Below the pieces are notes generated by a model, which ran no database searches, was not told the origin of the DNA, and was given only the letters and a program-made list of their open reading frames with translations. Source: Bacillota bacterium (lineage in GTDB: Bacteria; Bacillota; UBA4882; UBA8346). Taken from it: a stretch of DNA of 64,000 nt. Location of the stretch: NCBI GenBank assembly GCA_023392595.1, contig JAEVYU010000036.1:46560-110559 (forward strand), read 5' to 3'. The translations under genes were made by a program, and so were the position numbers. Positions 9,229-17,805 of this stretch are shown here, piece by piece (position 1 is the stretch's first letter; the number at the start of each line of letters is the position of its first letter).

Positions 9229-10200
9229 ATGGAAAAAAATCGGGAAGCAAGGAAGAATGCCCTCATTATCGGCGGAAGCGGGGGTTTAAGCGGACGCTTG
9301 GCCACTATGGCGCAGGATGAGTATCAGGTGTGGGCGTTGACAAGAGGCTTGCGCCCGCTGGGGGAAAGTATTCAATCCCTCGTCACCGATCGCAATGACG
9401 AGGATGCCTTTCAGAGTGCGGTTATGGGCGCTGGTATCCAGTGGGACGTTGTATTTGACTGTATTTGTATGAAGGAGTCCCATGCCCAACAGGACTTGCG
9501 AGTATTGCCACAGGTGAGCAAAAGGCTGGTGGTGATTTCCACTGATTCCGTCTACGACCCCGCCCATAAGGAAACCCCTCAAACGGAGGAAACAGATTAT
9601 TATGTAGTGGACGGGAGCGAATTGCCCGAGGGAAGCTATGCGGGAAACAAACGAAAAATGGAGGAAGTATTTCTACGCTATTGGGAGGAGGAAAAGCGAC
9701 AAGCAGAACAGGCTTCTTTGGCGGTGACCCTTTTCCGGCCCGGACATATCTATGGACCCGGATTTTTAATCGGCTGTTATCCCGAACACAGCCGTCAACC
9801 GGAGCTGCTTGATCTGATTGCAAAGGACATGCCTCTGTCACTCGTAGCGGGCGGTATTTACCTCACCCAGCCGATCTTCGTTGATGACTTGGCCGCGACC
9901 ATGCTGGACTGTGTAAATAACCATAAAACTTTCGGGGAAATCTTTGGTATCGGTGGCCCGAAGGCGGTTGAAAATCGAATTTACTATGAACTCATAGGAG
10001 AGCTTTTGGGAAAACGAGTTACGATAAAGGAAATCCCTTTGACCGGATATGGAAGTGACCATCCTGAGTTTGCTGGTCATCTCAACCACCGGATTTACGA
10101 CTTGAGCAAATTGTGCGCGACCGGAGTGCAGTGCCCGTCCACCCCGTTAAAGGACGGGCTGAGAATATATCTGGAATCGTTGGGCTATGCGACGGTATAA
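9229..10200 (+). CDS. NAD-dependent epimerase/dehydratase-like protein
   Basis: This protein of 323 residues belongs to the extended short-chain dehydrogenase (NAD-dependent epimerase) group. A glycine-rich nucleotide motif (ALIIGGSGGLSGRLA) stands near the N-terminus, VISTDSVYD supplies the strand with the catalytic Ser, and FRPGHIYGPG is the usual post-catalytic segment. A clean Tyr-x-x-x-Lys appears as YAGNKRKMEE. The ATG at 9229 is favoured over 9217 because AAGGATGG is properly spaced for it. It closes the glucuronoxylan operon. A sugar- or uronate-modifying role is inferred; the substrate is unknown. Confidence 0.8.
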   Translation: MEKNREARKNALIIGGSGGLSGRLATMAQDEYQVWALTRGLRPLGESIQSLVTDRNDEDAFQSAVMGAGIQWDVVFDCICMKESHAQQDLRVLPQVSKRLVVISTDSVYDPAHKETPQTEETDYYVVDGSELPEGSYAGNKRKMEEVFLRYWEEEKRQAEQASLAVTLFRPGHIYGPGFLIGCYPEHSRQPELLDLIAKDMPLSLVAGGIYLTQPIFVDDLAATMLDCVNNHKTFGEIFGIGGPKAVENRIYYELIGELLGKRVTIKEIPLTGYGSDHPEFAGHLNHRIYDLSKLCATGVQCPSTPLKDGLRIYLESLGYATV

Positions 10201-10263
10201 CCTCTAAACCGGATGACTGAAATCCATCATGATATTATAGATGTGTCGCTTTCGGGGCGTAGC

Positions 10264-10283
10264 AGAAGATAACGTTTTCTGTC
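10264..10283. promoter_or_regulatory. Distal LacI-type operator O1 (imperfect)
   Basis: GATAACGTTTTCTGTC shares the core AACGTTTTCT with the two stronger operators at 10503 and 11584; the half-sites agree at 6 of 10 positions. It lies about 240 bases upstream of the second operator, a distance suited to DNA looping. The rest of the 357-base gap 10201-10557 is AT-rich and holds the promoter listed next. Confidence 0.55.
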
Positions 10284-10461
10284 AATTAGGACAGCGAATT
10301 GCTAAAAAATTGTAACTTATGAGCCTGGGATTTTTAATTTAGTTTCAAAAGTTCAGGTGAGATCGAATTTTATGACTTCGTGAGACTGTCAGATTGTTTC
10401 ATTTTTTAGATATTGGATTTAGCGGATAGGGGACGTTTTTAAAATTAATTTCTTTGAAAGC

Positions 10462-10522
10462 TTGACTTTAAAAGATAAAGAATATATTATAAAGATGTTA
10501 ACGATAGACAACGTTTTCTATC
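10462..10522 (+). promoter_or_regulatory. Promoter and main LacI operator of the 10.5-17.3 kb cluster
   Basis: TTGACT (10462-10467) and TATTAT (10485-10490) are separated by exactly 17 bases, a good sigma-A promoter. Starting about 13 bases beyond the -10 is a 20-bp near-palindrome at 10503-10522 with half-sites GATAGACAAC and GTTTTCTATC, one mismatch. A repressor bound here would sit on the first transcribed bases, so autorepression by the LacI protein at 10558 is the simple reading. Confidence 0.78.
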
Positions 10523-10557
10523 ATATGGATTGGTAGTTTGGTTTTGGAGGTTCTGAT

Positions 10558-11571
10558 GTGGACAAAACGACAATCAAAGAAGTGGCTAAAAGGGCGAATG
10601 TATCATTATCTACGGTATCAAGGGTAATCAATAACAATTACCCGGTCAGTGATAAAGCCCGGGAAAAAGTTCTTCAATGCATCAAGGATTTAAATTATCA
10701 ACCCAACGGAATCGCCAGGAGTTTAAAGAATCACAAAACTAATATGATTGGTTTTGTGGTCGCGGATATCTCTAACCCCTTTTTTATGCAGATAGCCAAA
10801 GCCATGGAGAGTGTAATTAGCACGGAAGATCATAGTCTTGTTTTTTGCAGCAGTGATGGCATACCCCAAAAAGAACAAAAATTGCTGGAAATGCTGAATG
10901 AAAAAAGGGTGGAAGCGATTGTTATCGCTTCTTCAGACCCTACGGGTTCTTTTATTAAACAATTGGTAGAGCAGGGTATGCCGGTGGTTATGATTGACCG
11001 AAAGATTTCAGGCATCAATACGGATGTGATCGTGGAAGACAATTTTGATGCCGCTTACCGTCTTACCGAGCATTTGATTAAAAACGGGCATCGCAAGATC
11101 GCCATCGTTAATGTATCATTAGCTATTAGTGTCGGCATGGAGAGATTTGACGGATTTAAAGAAGCATTCAAACATTATGGTTTGTCGCTGAAGGATCATC
11201 ATGTTTTGCAGGGGGGATTTCAACGGCAAGATGCCTGTGAGGCAGTAAAAAAAATGATTATCGAAAATAAGGACGATATCCCGACCGCTTTGTTTTGCTC
11301 TAATAACATCATGGCCGAGGGCGCTATTATTGCTCTTCGCCAATTTGGCTTAAAAATTCCGGAGGATATTTCCTTGGTTTCTTTTGGATCAAAGGATCTA
11401 TTGGATTTGATTGAGCCCAAGCTGACTATCGCTTCTCAAAATACTTATGCGATGGGAAGCAAGGCCGGTCAGATTATTTTAAACAGGCTCAGTAGTCATT
11501 ATCCATATGATTATAAAGAATATGTCATTGTCTCTGAAATTCTCATCCGGGATTCCGTCAAGACACTATAA
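10558..11571 (+). CDS. LacI-family transcriptional regulator
   Basis: The protein has 337 residues with an N-terminal LacI helix-turn-helix (TIKEVAKRANVSLSTVSRVINN) and a periplasmic-binding-like effector domain beginning at MIGFVVADISNPFF. The GTG start at 10558 follows GGAGG by 7 bases; an ATG two bases earlier is out of frame. Three copies of a related palindrome surround this gene (10264, 10503, 11584), which supports autoregulation and control of the transporter-esterase-aldolase-kinase genes downstream. The effector is presumably the transported compound or its phosphorylated intermediate, but it cannot be identified. Confidence 0.93.
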   Translation: MDKTTIKEVAKRANVSLSTVSRVINNNYPVSDKAREKVLQCIKDLNYQPNGIARSLKNHKTNMIGFVVADISNPFFMQIAKAMESVISTEDHSLVFCSSDGIPQKEQKLLEMLNEKRVEAIVIASSDPTGSFIKQLVEQGMPVVMIDRKISGINTDVIVEDNFDAAYRLTEHLIKNGHRKIAIVNVSLAISVGMERFDGFKEAFKHYGLSLKDHHVLQGGFQRQDACEAVKKMIIENKDDIPTALFCSNNIMAEGAIIALRQFGLKIPEDISLVSFGSKDLLDLIEPKLTIASQNTYAMGSKAGQIILNRLSSHYPYDYKEYVIVSEILIRDSVKTL

Positions 11572-11583
11572 TTTTTTTCCAAG

Positions 11584-11603
11584 AATAGAAAACGTTTTCT
11601 ATC
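11584..11603. promoter_or_regulatory. LacI-type operator O3 between regulator and transporter genes
   Basis: Half-sites AATAGAAAAC and GTTTTCTATC match at 9 of 10 positions, and this site agrees closely with the operator at 10503. It lies 36 bases before the permease start at 11639, so the transporter operon can be repressed separately from the regulator. Confidence 0.75.
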
Positions 11604-11638
11604 AATTTACAATAAAGAAAAGAAAGGGGCTATGATAC

Positions 11639-12454
11639 ATGCCTAACGATCAACAACAGCTGCAACGGCGAAGGAAAGAAGGTTTATTTTCCATGGAAAG
11701 CATAAACAATGGGATGATACTTTTATTATCATTCGGCGTGCTGTTGCTGTTATGGAGCATAATTTCTGCATTTCCCGAAATCAGTACGATTATTGTCAGC
11801 CCGGTTAAGGTTTTTAAAGCATTCATCACCGATGTCGCCAACGGAAAATTACTGGGAAACATCAAGGTCAGTTTAATTCGAGTTTTCGGTGGTTTTATAC
11901 TTGGAGTCATTGCTTCGATCCCGGTTGCTTTTTTATTAGGGTGGTACCGACCATTCCGTAGGATTGTCGAGCCCTGGATCCAATTTTTTAGAACCATCCC
12001 TCCCATTGCTCTTATTCCACTTGTCATCGTAATATTTGGTATTGGCACTTCAGCTAAAATCGCGATCATCTTTTTTGCCGTTTTTTTGGTCATGGTGGTG
12101 ACAATTTATCAAGGTGTCAGAAATGTCGATGTCACTTTGATAAAAGCTGCCAGAGTGCTTGATGCGAACGATAAGGACATCTTCTTAAATGTGGTTGTGC
12201 CTGCCTCTTTCCCCTATATTTTGGTCGGTATTCGTTTGGGGTTGGCCACAGCGCTAACCACACTGGTTGCCGCCGAATTAACCGGCGCTTCTCAAGGATT
12301 GGGAAACATGATTCAGGAAGCAGCCCTTACTTTTGCTATGGATGAAGTTATTTTAGGAATCATCACCATTGGGGTTATCGGTTTTGTTTTAGATAAAATC
12401 GTATTATTTCTTGAACGGAAATTAACAGGATGGCAGGAGGTGCATAACCGATGA
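11639..12454 (+). CDS. ABC transporter permease, SsuC/TauC/ThiX type
   Basis: A membrane subunit of 271 residues with about six transmembrane spans. The conserved cytoplasmic loop AARVLDANDKDIFLNVVVP lies around residues 170-188, as in the nitrate/sulfonate/taurine/pyrimidine-precursor permeases. This family differs from the MalF/MalG sugar permeases elsewhere in the window. The gene overlaps the ATPase by 4 bases (ATGA) and shares an operon with an NMT1-type binding protein, a hydrolase, an aldolase and a sugar kinase. The imported compound is unknown; sulfonates, aromatic acids, vitamins and heterocycles are known ligands of the family. Confidence 0.92.
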   Translation: MPNDQQQLQRRRKEGLFSMESINNGMILLLSFGVLLLLWSIISAFPEISTIIVSPVKVFKAFITDVANGKLLGNIKVSLIRVFGGFILGVIASIPVAFLLGWYRPFRRIVEPWIQFFRTIPPIALIPLVIVIFGIGTSAKIAIIFFAVFLVMVVTIYQGVRNVDVTLIKAARVLDANDKDIFLNVVVPASFPYILVGIRLGLATALTTLVAAELTGASQGLGNMIQEAALTFAMDEVILGIITIGVIGFVLDKIVLFLERKLTGWQEVHNR

Positions 12455-13248
12455 CGGGTGAACTCGAAAACTCAAGCATTGAGATTGAGATAAGGGATGT
12501 CACCAAGGTCTATGAAGGCCGAAGCGGTCCCAGCATAGCTTTGGATACGGTGAACCTCGATCTGATACATAATGAATTTGTGACGGTAGTCGGTCCCAGC
12601 GGTTGTGGGAAGACAACATTGCTCAATATTATCGCCGGTTTACTGGAACCTAGCACTGGCCATGTGAAAATAGGCGGAAAAGTTGTAACCGGGCCCGGGA
12701 AAGGTAAAGGGGTCGTATTTCAACAGTATGCTTTGTTTCCGTGGATGACGGTTCTTGAAAATGTGAAATTTGGACTTAAGTTGAAACATGTTCCCGAAAA
12801 AGAATCCACTGCAATTGCCGAAAGCTATATCGAATTGGTTGGGTTAAAAGAGTTTCGTAGCGCCTATCCCAAGGAACTATCCGGTGGGATGAAACAGCGG
12901 GTCGCCATCGCCAGGGCTTATGCTGCAAAACCATCCGTTTTGTTATTGGATGAGCCGTTTGGTGCTTTGGATGCTCAGACCCGGGCCCAATTGCAGGAGA
13001 ATCTTTTAAATACCTGGGCTAAAGAAAAGAAAACCTGCTTTTTTATTACCCATGATGTTGAAGAAGCGGTATTGCTCGCGCAACGAGTTATTTTAATGAG
13101 CGCCCGTCCGGGGAGGATTAAAGAGCTCATTGATATTGACCTACCTTATCCCAGAAACCAGCAATTGAAATTGACTAAGGAATTTAATGAAATAAAAAAC
13201 CTTTTATGGTCTAAGGTTTATGAAGAATATTTGGACCATGCAAAGTAA
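12451..13248 (+). CDS. ABC transporter ATPase, SsuB/TauB type
   Basis: This 265-residue ATPase energises the permease at 11639. The Walker A (GPSGCGKTT, residues 48-56), signature LSGGMKQR (143-150), Walker B LLLDEP (164-169) and switch His in ITHD are all intact. The FPWMTVLENV stretch after the Q-loop is typical of the SsuB/TauB/NrtD group. Its ATG overlaps the permease stop. Unlike the sugar transporters of this window, this system brings its own ATPase. Confidence 0.95.
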   Translation: MTGELENSSIEIEIRDVTKVYEGRSGPSIALDTVNLDLIHNEFVTVVGPSGCGKTTLLNIIAGLLEPSTGHVKIGGKVVTGPGKGKGVVFQQYALFPWMTVLENVKFGLKLKHVPEKESTAIAESYIELVGLKEFRSAYPKELSGGMKQRVAIARAYAAKPSVLLLDEPFGALDAQTRAQLQENLLNTWAKEKKTCFFITHDVEEAVLLAQRVILMSARPGRIKELIDIDLPYPRNQQLKLTKEFNEIKNLLWSKVYEEYLDHAK

Positions 13249-13278
13249 AACCGGAACAGTGCAAAGTAATGGATCAAT

Positions 13279-13295
13279 CACCGGTCCGGCCGGTG
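13279..13295 (+). terminator. Intercistronic hairpin
   Basis: CACCGG and CCGGTG form a 6-bp GC stem with a 5-base loop between the ATPase and the binding-protein gene. No T-run follows; a transcript-processing or stability element is more likely than a terminator. Confidence 0.4.
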
Positions 13296-13335
13296 TCTGA
13301 TTAATAAACCAAAGCAAAAAGGAAGGGTGGTTGTA

Positions 13336-14400
13336 ATGAAAAAAAGAAATCTGTGGATCGGAAGTAAAATTTTATTTTTGATTTTGCTCGTTACCTGCGT
13401 GACGGGGATTGTGGAAGGGCGCGACAATGACAAAACGGCTGAAAAGACACAGGCTAAAGAGGTAATTCGAATTAAGGTAGCTTATCATCCCCATCTGGTT
13501 GGATTGGGGGCAATTTTAGCAGCAGAGAAGCAAGGCTATTTTAAACAAGAAAATCTTGAAGTTGAACTGGTAAAATTCACTGCCGGACCCCCGGAAATTG
13601 CGGCAATGATTTCCGGTGATATCGATATCGGATATTTGGGTGTGGGAGCCCACATATTCGGTCCGAAAAAACAATGCGTGATGATTACTATGGACTGCAC
13701 TGACTTGAGTAGTGAAATCATGGTCACCAAAAAATCCGGAATCAAGTCGATCAAGGATCTGAAGGGAAAGACCATCGGAATTACCAAAGGAACAACCTCG
13801 GAATTGTTTTTGAGTTTGGCTCTAAAGCGCGCGAAAATCGCTCCTTCGCAAGTGGAGATTGTCAATATGGATGCCGCCGGGAAAGTAGCCGCCTTCATGA
13901 CCAACAAAATCGACGGCATTTCCATCGAATCGCCCTATACGGATCAGATTCGGAAGAACAATTCGGAAAATACGGTAACCATTCAGACTTCAAAAGACTT
14001 TTTACCCAAAGCGGTTTTTCCGAACAGTTGGATTACTACGCCGAGGTTTTTAGCAAATCCAAAGAATCAGGAAGCAACGGTCAGATTTTTAAAGTGCCTA
14101 CTGAAGGGTCAACAATACCGGGTTGACCATATGAATGAAACCGTAAGTCTGGTTGCCGATTATTTGCAGCAGCCCAAGGAAGTTATCGGCAGTCTGGTTG
14201 AAAAGACCAATTTCATGGATAATCGTAGCGTAGAGAAGATATTTACAAACGGAACGGCGCTGAAATGGTACGAGGCTCAAGAGAAAATGTTTATCGATGC
14301 CGGTTTGCTGGATAATTTCGTATCGGCGAAGGAATTTGTCAAACCCCAATATCTGATGGAAGCTTTTAAAGAACTCCGGATGGAAAATAAAAACGAATAG
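13336..14400 (+). CDS. ABC transporter solute-binding protein, NMT1/SsuA-like
   Basis: The product has 354 residues with a Sec signal peptide (MKKRNLWIGSKILFLILLV) and a type II binding fold of the SsuA/NMT1 group: AYHPHLVGLGAILAAEKQGYF, the second-strand GDIDIGYLGVGAH and DLKGKTIGITKGTTS. A Cys follows the hydrophobic core (LVTC) but the residues before it are a poor lipobox. The ATG at 13336 is chosen over GTG 13327 because GGAAGGG lies 8 bases ahead. It captures the unknown substrate for the permease/ATPase upstream. A hairpin follows at 14420. Confidence 0.9.
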   Translation: MKKRNLWIGSKILFLILLVTCVTGIVEGRDNDKTAEKTQAKEVIRIKVAYHPHLVGLGAILAAEKQGYFKQENLEVELVKFTAGPPEIAAMISGDIDIGYLGVGAHIFGPKKQCVMITMDCTDLSSEIMVTKKSGIKSIKDLKGKTIGITKGTTSELFLSLALKRAKIAPSQVEIVNMDAAGKVAAFMTNKIDGISIESPYTDQIRKNNSENTVTIQTSKDFLPKAVFPNSWITTPRFLANPKNQEATVRFLKCLLKGQQYRVDHMNETVSLVADYLQQPKEVIGSLVEKTNFMDNRSVEKIFTNGTALKWYEAQEKMFIDAGLLDNFVSAKEFVKPQYLMEAFKELRMENKNE

Positions 14401-14419
14401 CTAAGGCTGGAATTTTATT

Positions 14420-14459
14420 GGATGGATTGGGAGGGATCGTTTGTTTTCCCCATCCATCC
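14420..14459 (+). terminator. Intercistronic hairpin after the SsuA-like gene
   Basis: GGATGGAT pairs with ATCCATCC, extended inward by GGGA/TCCC across a T/C mismatch, around a loop of about 14 bases. It has no T-run, so partial termination or 3'-end protection of the transporter message is inferred. Confidence 0.5.
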
Positions 14460-14494
14460 CGGTTTGAACCTCGTGCAGAAGATAGGAGTTAGGG

Positions 14495-15394
14495 ATGAAA
14501 TTAATAGACGATCAGCAATTTATGGAATTACTGGAAAACGGATCATGGACGGATCAAGTTCTTCCCCAATCGTTGACTTTCATTGAAGATCAACTTTTAA
14601 CCACTGCGCCAAAGGGGAAAAACATATTAATGGATATTTATTATCGAAAAAAAAAACCCTTATCCCATCGGCCTGCAGTGATTTTCCTGCACGGAGGGGG
14701 GTTTTGGAGCGGGGATAAACGGCAATTTTGGCCTCAAGCTTCATTTCTGGCCTTAAAACATAATTTTTTTGCTGTTTCGGTCAATTATCGTTTAAGCGGG
14801 GATGCTTTCTTTCCGGCAGCTTTATGGGACGTTAAATGTGCAATTCGTTGGGTTCGATCGGTTAGCGAAAGTTATCATATTGATCCTCAAAAGATCGCTT
14901 TGATAGGAGGTTCTCCCGGAGGTCAACTCGCGGCTATGGCGGGAGTGACGAATGGAGTTCAAGCATATGAAGGAAACGGTGGTTATGGTGGTTTTGCAAG
15001 CGATGTGAATCTGGCGATCATTTTTAACGGGGTTTTGGATTTTATCAGTTTTCTGAAAACCGCTCCCGGCGAAAAAGACCATGTTCAGCAATATTTGGGC
15101 GGAACTCTGGAACTGGCCCCGGAAAGGTACCAGGAAGCTTCGCCCCTTTCGCGGGTGGGCCTTGGGGCCCCACCGATGCTTTTGTTGCATGGCAGGGATG
15201 ATTCAGTGATTCCTTGGGAAAACTCGGCCCGGATGGTTGAAAAACTTAATAAACTGGGAATTCCATCGGAAATGGAACTTTTTGACGAAAAAGGACATGG
15301 TTGGTTCAACCAGCCTGCGGAAGTAATAGAAACCTTGAAGCGGATTGAGCCGTTTATCGCTAAACATTTTGGTTTACCAAAGGAGGGTTGTTAA
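14495..15394 (+). CDS. Alpha/beta-hydrolase, HGGG-type esterase
   Basis: This cytoplasmic protein of 299 residues has the oxyanion-hole motif LHGGGFW (66-71), the nucleophile elbow GGSPGG with Ser140, Asp236 in HGRDDSVIP and His268 in GHGW, so the catalytic triad is complete. The sequence resembles the BD-FAE/hormone-sensitive-lipase type esterases. No signal peptide is seen, so it should act on an imported ester. It lies between the SsuA-like binding protein and the aldolase-kinase pair and ends in TAATG, sharing one base with the aldolase start. The likely role is to deacylate the imported compound before phosphorylation. Confidence 0.87.
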   Translation: MKLIDDQQFMELLENGSWTDQVLPQSLTFIEDQLLTTAPKGKNILMDIYYRKKKPLSHRPAVIFLHGGGFWSGDKRQFWPQASFLALKHNFFAVSVNYRLSGDAFFPAALWDVKCAIRWVRSVSESYHIDPQKIALIGGSPGGQLAAMAGVTNGVQAYEGNGGYGGFASDVNLAIIFNGVLDFISFLKTAPGEKDHVQQYLGGTLELAPERYQEASPLSRVGLGAPPMLLLHGRDDSVIPWENSARMVEKLNKLGIPSEMELFDEKGHGWFNQPAEVIETLKRIEPFIAKHFGLPKEGC

Positions 15395-16374
15395 TGACAT
15401 TCGTAAAGCCGGAGATGCTTTTTAAAAGAGCCTATCAAGAAGGCTACGCTTTAGGGGCATTTAACGTTTTCAATATGGAAAGTGCGCAAGCGGTTTTGGG
15501 AGCAGCTCAGATGGAAAAGTCAGGTGTCATTGTGCAGGTGTCGATGGGTGCCCGAAAATATGTGGGGGATATCAATGTTTTTTTAAGTATGATAAAAATG
15601 ATGGCCGAACATCTTGAGGTTCCCGTATGCATTCATCATGATCACTGCAGTGATTTTGATATATGTAAAAGCAGTATTGATGCGGGATTTGCTTCCGTCA
15701 TGATCGACGGTTCCATGCTGCCCTTTAAGGAGAATATCCAATTGGTTCGAAAGGTAGCCGATTATGCCCATAAAAAAGGAGCCTGGGTAGAGGCTGAATT
15801 AGGAAGTCTACCCGGGTTTGAAGATGACTTTTTTTCCGAAGAGAATCAGTATACTAACCCCGATGATGTCATTGAGTTCGTCCGGGAAAGCAATTGTGAT
15901 TCTCTGGCGGTAGCGGTGGGTACTTCCCATGGCGGTGTCAAGGCGGATCGGGATCTGCAAATTGATATAGAGCGCTTGCAAGAGATCACCAATAATTTAC
16001 CGGGGTATCCTTTGGTTTTACATGGAGGGGCTTCAATCACACGGGGTTATATTGATATGATCAATCACTATGGCGGGAAAGTAGAGTACATGAAGAACGT
16101 GCCCGAACATTTGATTCGTGAAACGGTTCGCTTGGGAGTCTGCAAAGTCAATATGGATGTAGACAATTTTAACGCTTGTACGGCAGCGCTTCGACGCTAT
16201 ATGGCCGAAAACCCGGCGATTTATGATCCGCGAAAGTATATGGCGGTGGGCAGGGAAGCATTTATGAATGAAGTACGGCATAAGATGCGTGAGGTGGTTT
16301 TGAGCTCGGGACGTTATAAAGCCTCGGGTGATATAGATTCGGAAAAAAACATAAGGACCATGGACCATGATTAG
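15394..16374 (+). CDS. Class II (zinc) aldolase, fructose-/tagatose-bisphosphate aldolase family
   Basis: This aldolase has 326 residues. Asp83-His84 in HHDH, Glu134 in EAELG, His179 in GTSHG and His210 in LHGGAS give the catalytic Asp and zinc ligands of the FbaA/GatY/KbaY family. The ATG at 15394 follows GGAGGG by 6 bases and is preferred to the TTG at 15388. The protein has an unusually long segment around 205-300 (ITRGYIDMINHYGGKVEYM) and ends with an extra hydrophilic tail. It overlaps the kinase gene by 8 bases, so the two enzymes are tightly coupled: the kinase product is presumably cleaved here to a triose phosphate and an aldehyde. The exact ketose substrate is unknown. Confidence 0.9.
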   Translation: MTFVKPEMLFKRAYQEGYALGAFNVFNMESAQAVLGAAQMEKSGVIVQVSMGARKYVGDINVFLSMIKMMAEHLEVPVCIHHDHCSDFDICKSSIDAGFASVMIDGSMLPFKENIQLVRKVADYAHKKGAWVEAELGSLPGFEDDFFSEENQYTNPDDVIEFVRESNCDSLAVAVGTSHGGVKADRDLQIDIERLQEITNNLPGYPLVLHGGASITRGYIDMINHYGGKVEYMKNVPEHLIRETVRLGVCKVNMDVDNFNACTAALRRYMAENPAIYDPRKYMAVGREAFMNEVRHKMREVVLSSGRYKASGDIDSEKNIRTMDHD

Positions 16375-17314
16375 GAGCATCTGTTTGAATCCGGTGATTG
16401 ACAGAGTATATTTTATTAATCAATTTAAGGCCGGTCAATTATATCGGGATAACCGCCCAGTGGTTTGTATCGGCGGCAAAGGTGTCAATGTCGCTAAAGT
16501 TTTAGCACGTTTAGGGGAAGCTTGTACAGTTTATGGATTCATCGGTGGAAGCTCCGGTGAAAAGGTTAAGGCCGAAACCACTTCTTTAGGAATCCTTCAG
16601 AAGTTCATTACTATTGATGGCGATACCCGGACGACCATCAATATTATCGATCGTGACCAAGGCGTTGAAACCGAGATACTCGAGGCGGGACCCACCGCTG
16701 ATGAGGAGGCCGTTGGAAATTTAATCGGCCAATTAAATCGTGATATAGTGGCCGGGGATATTGTCATTTGTTCGGGGGCGATTATTCCCGGGATCCATCC
16801 GTCGATCTATCAGACCATCAGTAAAATTTGTGAGGAGAAGCAAGCATTTTGTTTTTTAGACACCGTAGGTGAAACGTTTCATCATTCCCTTCCAGGCCGT
16901 TATTATTTTGCAAAACCAAATTTGCGGGAATTTGTGGACTACACCGGAATGGTTTTGGGTGAATTCGATGAGGATGCTGTTAAGAAACCAGCTGGAAAGC
17001 TGATTGATCTTGGTTTGGAAAATTTAATGATTTCAATGGGCAAGAATGGAGCGATCCTGATTAATCAAACAGGAATGCTGAAAGCCGTGCTTCCTGTGGT
17101 TAGCAATCAATCTTCGATTGGCTCGGGGGATGCAAGTGTAGCGGGATTTGCCGCCGGTATCAACCGGGGATGGGGGAGCGAAGAAGCGTTTTGCCTGTCC
17201 ATGGCTTGCGGTATCTCCAATGCGATGCATCGGGAAGTTGGATTGATTGATTTGCAAGAGGTCAACGAGTTAAAAAACCGGATTGAACTCATAAAGATGG
17301 GCGATGGAAAATAA
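16367..17314 (+). CDS. PfkB-family sugar(-phosphate) kinase, 1-phosphofructokinase/tagatose-6-phosphate kinase group
   Basis: A protein of 315 residues with the FruK/LacC-type opening ICLNPVIDRVY, the first PfkB motif IGGKGVNVAKVLARLG (35-50) and the second motif reading IGSGDASVAGF with the catalytic base Asp255. Most relatives have GAGDS, so Ser253 and Ala256 are unusual. These kinases phosphorylate the C1 or C6 hydroxyl of a ketose phosphate to feed a class II aldolase, which is encoded immediately upstream with an 8-base overlap. It ends the LacI-controlled cluster. The substrate cannot be read from sequence. Confidence 0.88.
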   Translation: MIRSICLNPVIDRVYFINQFKAGQLYRDNRPVVCIGGKGVNVAKVLARLGEACTVYGFIGGSSGEKVKAETTSLGILQKFITIDGDTRTTINIIDRDQGVETEILEAGPTADEEAVGNLIGQLNRDIVAGDIVICSGAIIPGIHPSIYQTISKICEEKQAFCFLDTVGETFHHSLPGRYYFAKPNLREFVDYTGMVLGEFDEDAVKKPAGKLIDLGLENLMISMGKNGAILINQTGMLKAVLPVVSNQSSIGSGDASVAGFAAGINRGWGSEEAFCLSMACGISNAMHREVGLIDLQEVNELKNRIELIKMGDGK

Positions 17315-17805
17315 TGCCCTTGGAGTGGCTTGCCAAAGTATTGCACTACATGGATTTCTCATCGTAAATCCACCGCCCGTCATATGCGCCATGAGATGCA
17401 TTTGATGGGCGCAAGGACATCTGGCAGAGGATTTGGACAATCTTTCATCTTTCCTAACCTTCGCGTTTCTCTATGGGAGGATAAGGGGTTTATTGGGCCC
17501 ATGAACAGGCTTGGATTTTCAAACCATTTAAAATTCAAGTAAGGCCCCCAGCTCTGTAGATTACTCGGAGATGCTGGTCTTTCCCCGTTATCACCTGGTA
17601 AGGATTATGACGGCGAAAAGTAGGCAACAGTGTGCCCTCTTCCATGGCGTTTTTGCGTGATGGGAGAGAGAGCATAGGCCGGGTTTTTAGAATTCTCAAA
17701 TTTCAAACTTCTCATTTTGCAAACTTCTAGAAGTCCGGAAAACTTATTTCTCAGAAACAAAAATGAGGGCTTTCTTGAAATGGAACCACCTCCAAATGTT
17801 TTTCC
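17315..17805. other. 491-base gap without a supported gene
   Basis: The gap separates the kinase gene from the convergent transporter gene. A 70-codon open frame at 17330-17542 has no Shine-Dalgarno and a composition unlike a protein. The segment GCGCCAT...ATGGGCGC around 17390-17415 can fold into a hairpin. No T-rich terminator, RNA motif or clear gene remnant was recognised; the scattered stops suggest decayed DNA. Confidence 0.5.

Noticed and set aside
16870..16881. TGAAACGTTTCA palindrome resembling a catabolite-repression or LacI site
   Set aside because: It lies inside the PfkB coding region, is two bases shorter than the cre consensus and has no promoter nearby.
17330..17542. 70-codon plus-strand open frame after the kinase gene
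   Set aside because: No ribosome site, unnatural composition and a hairpin within it; probably chance.
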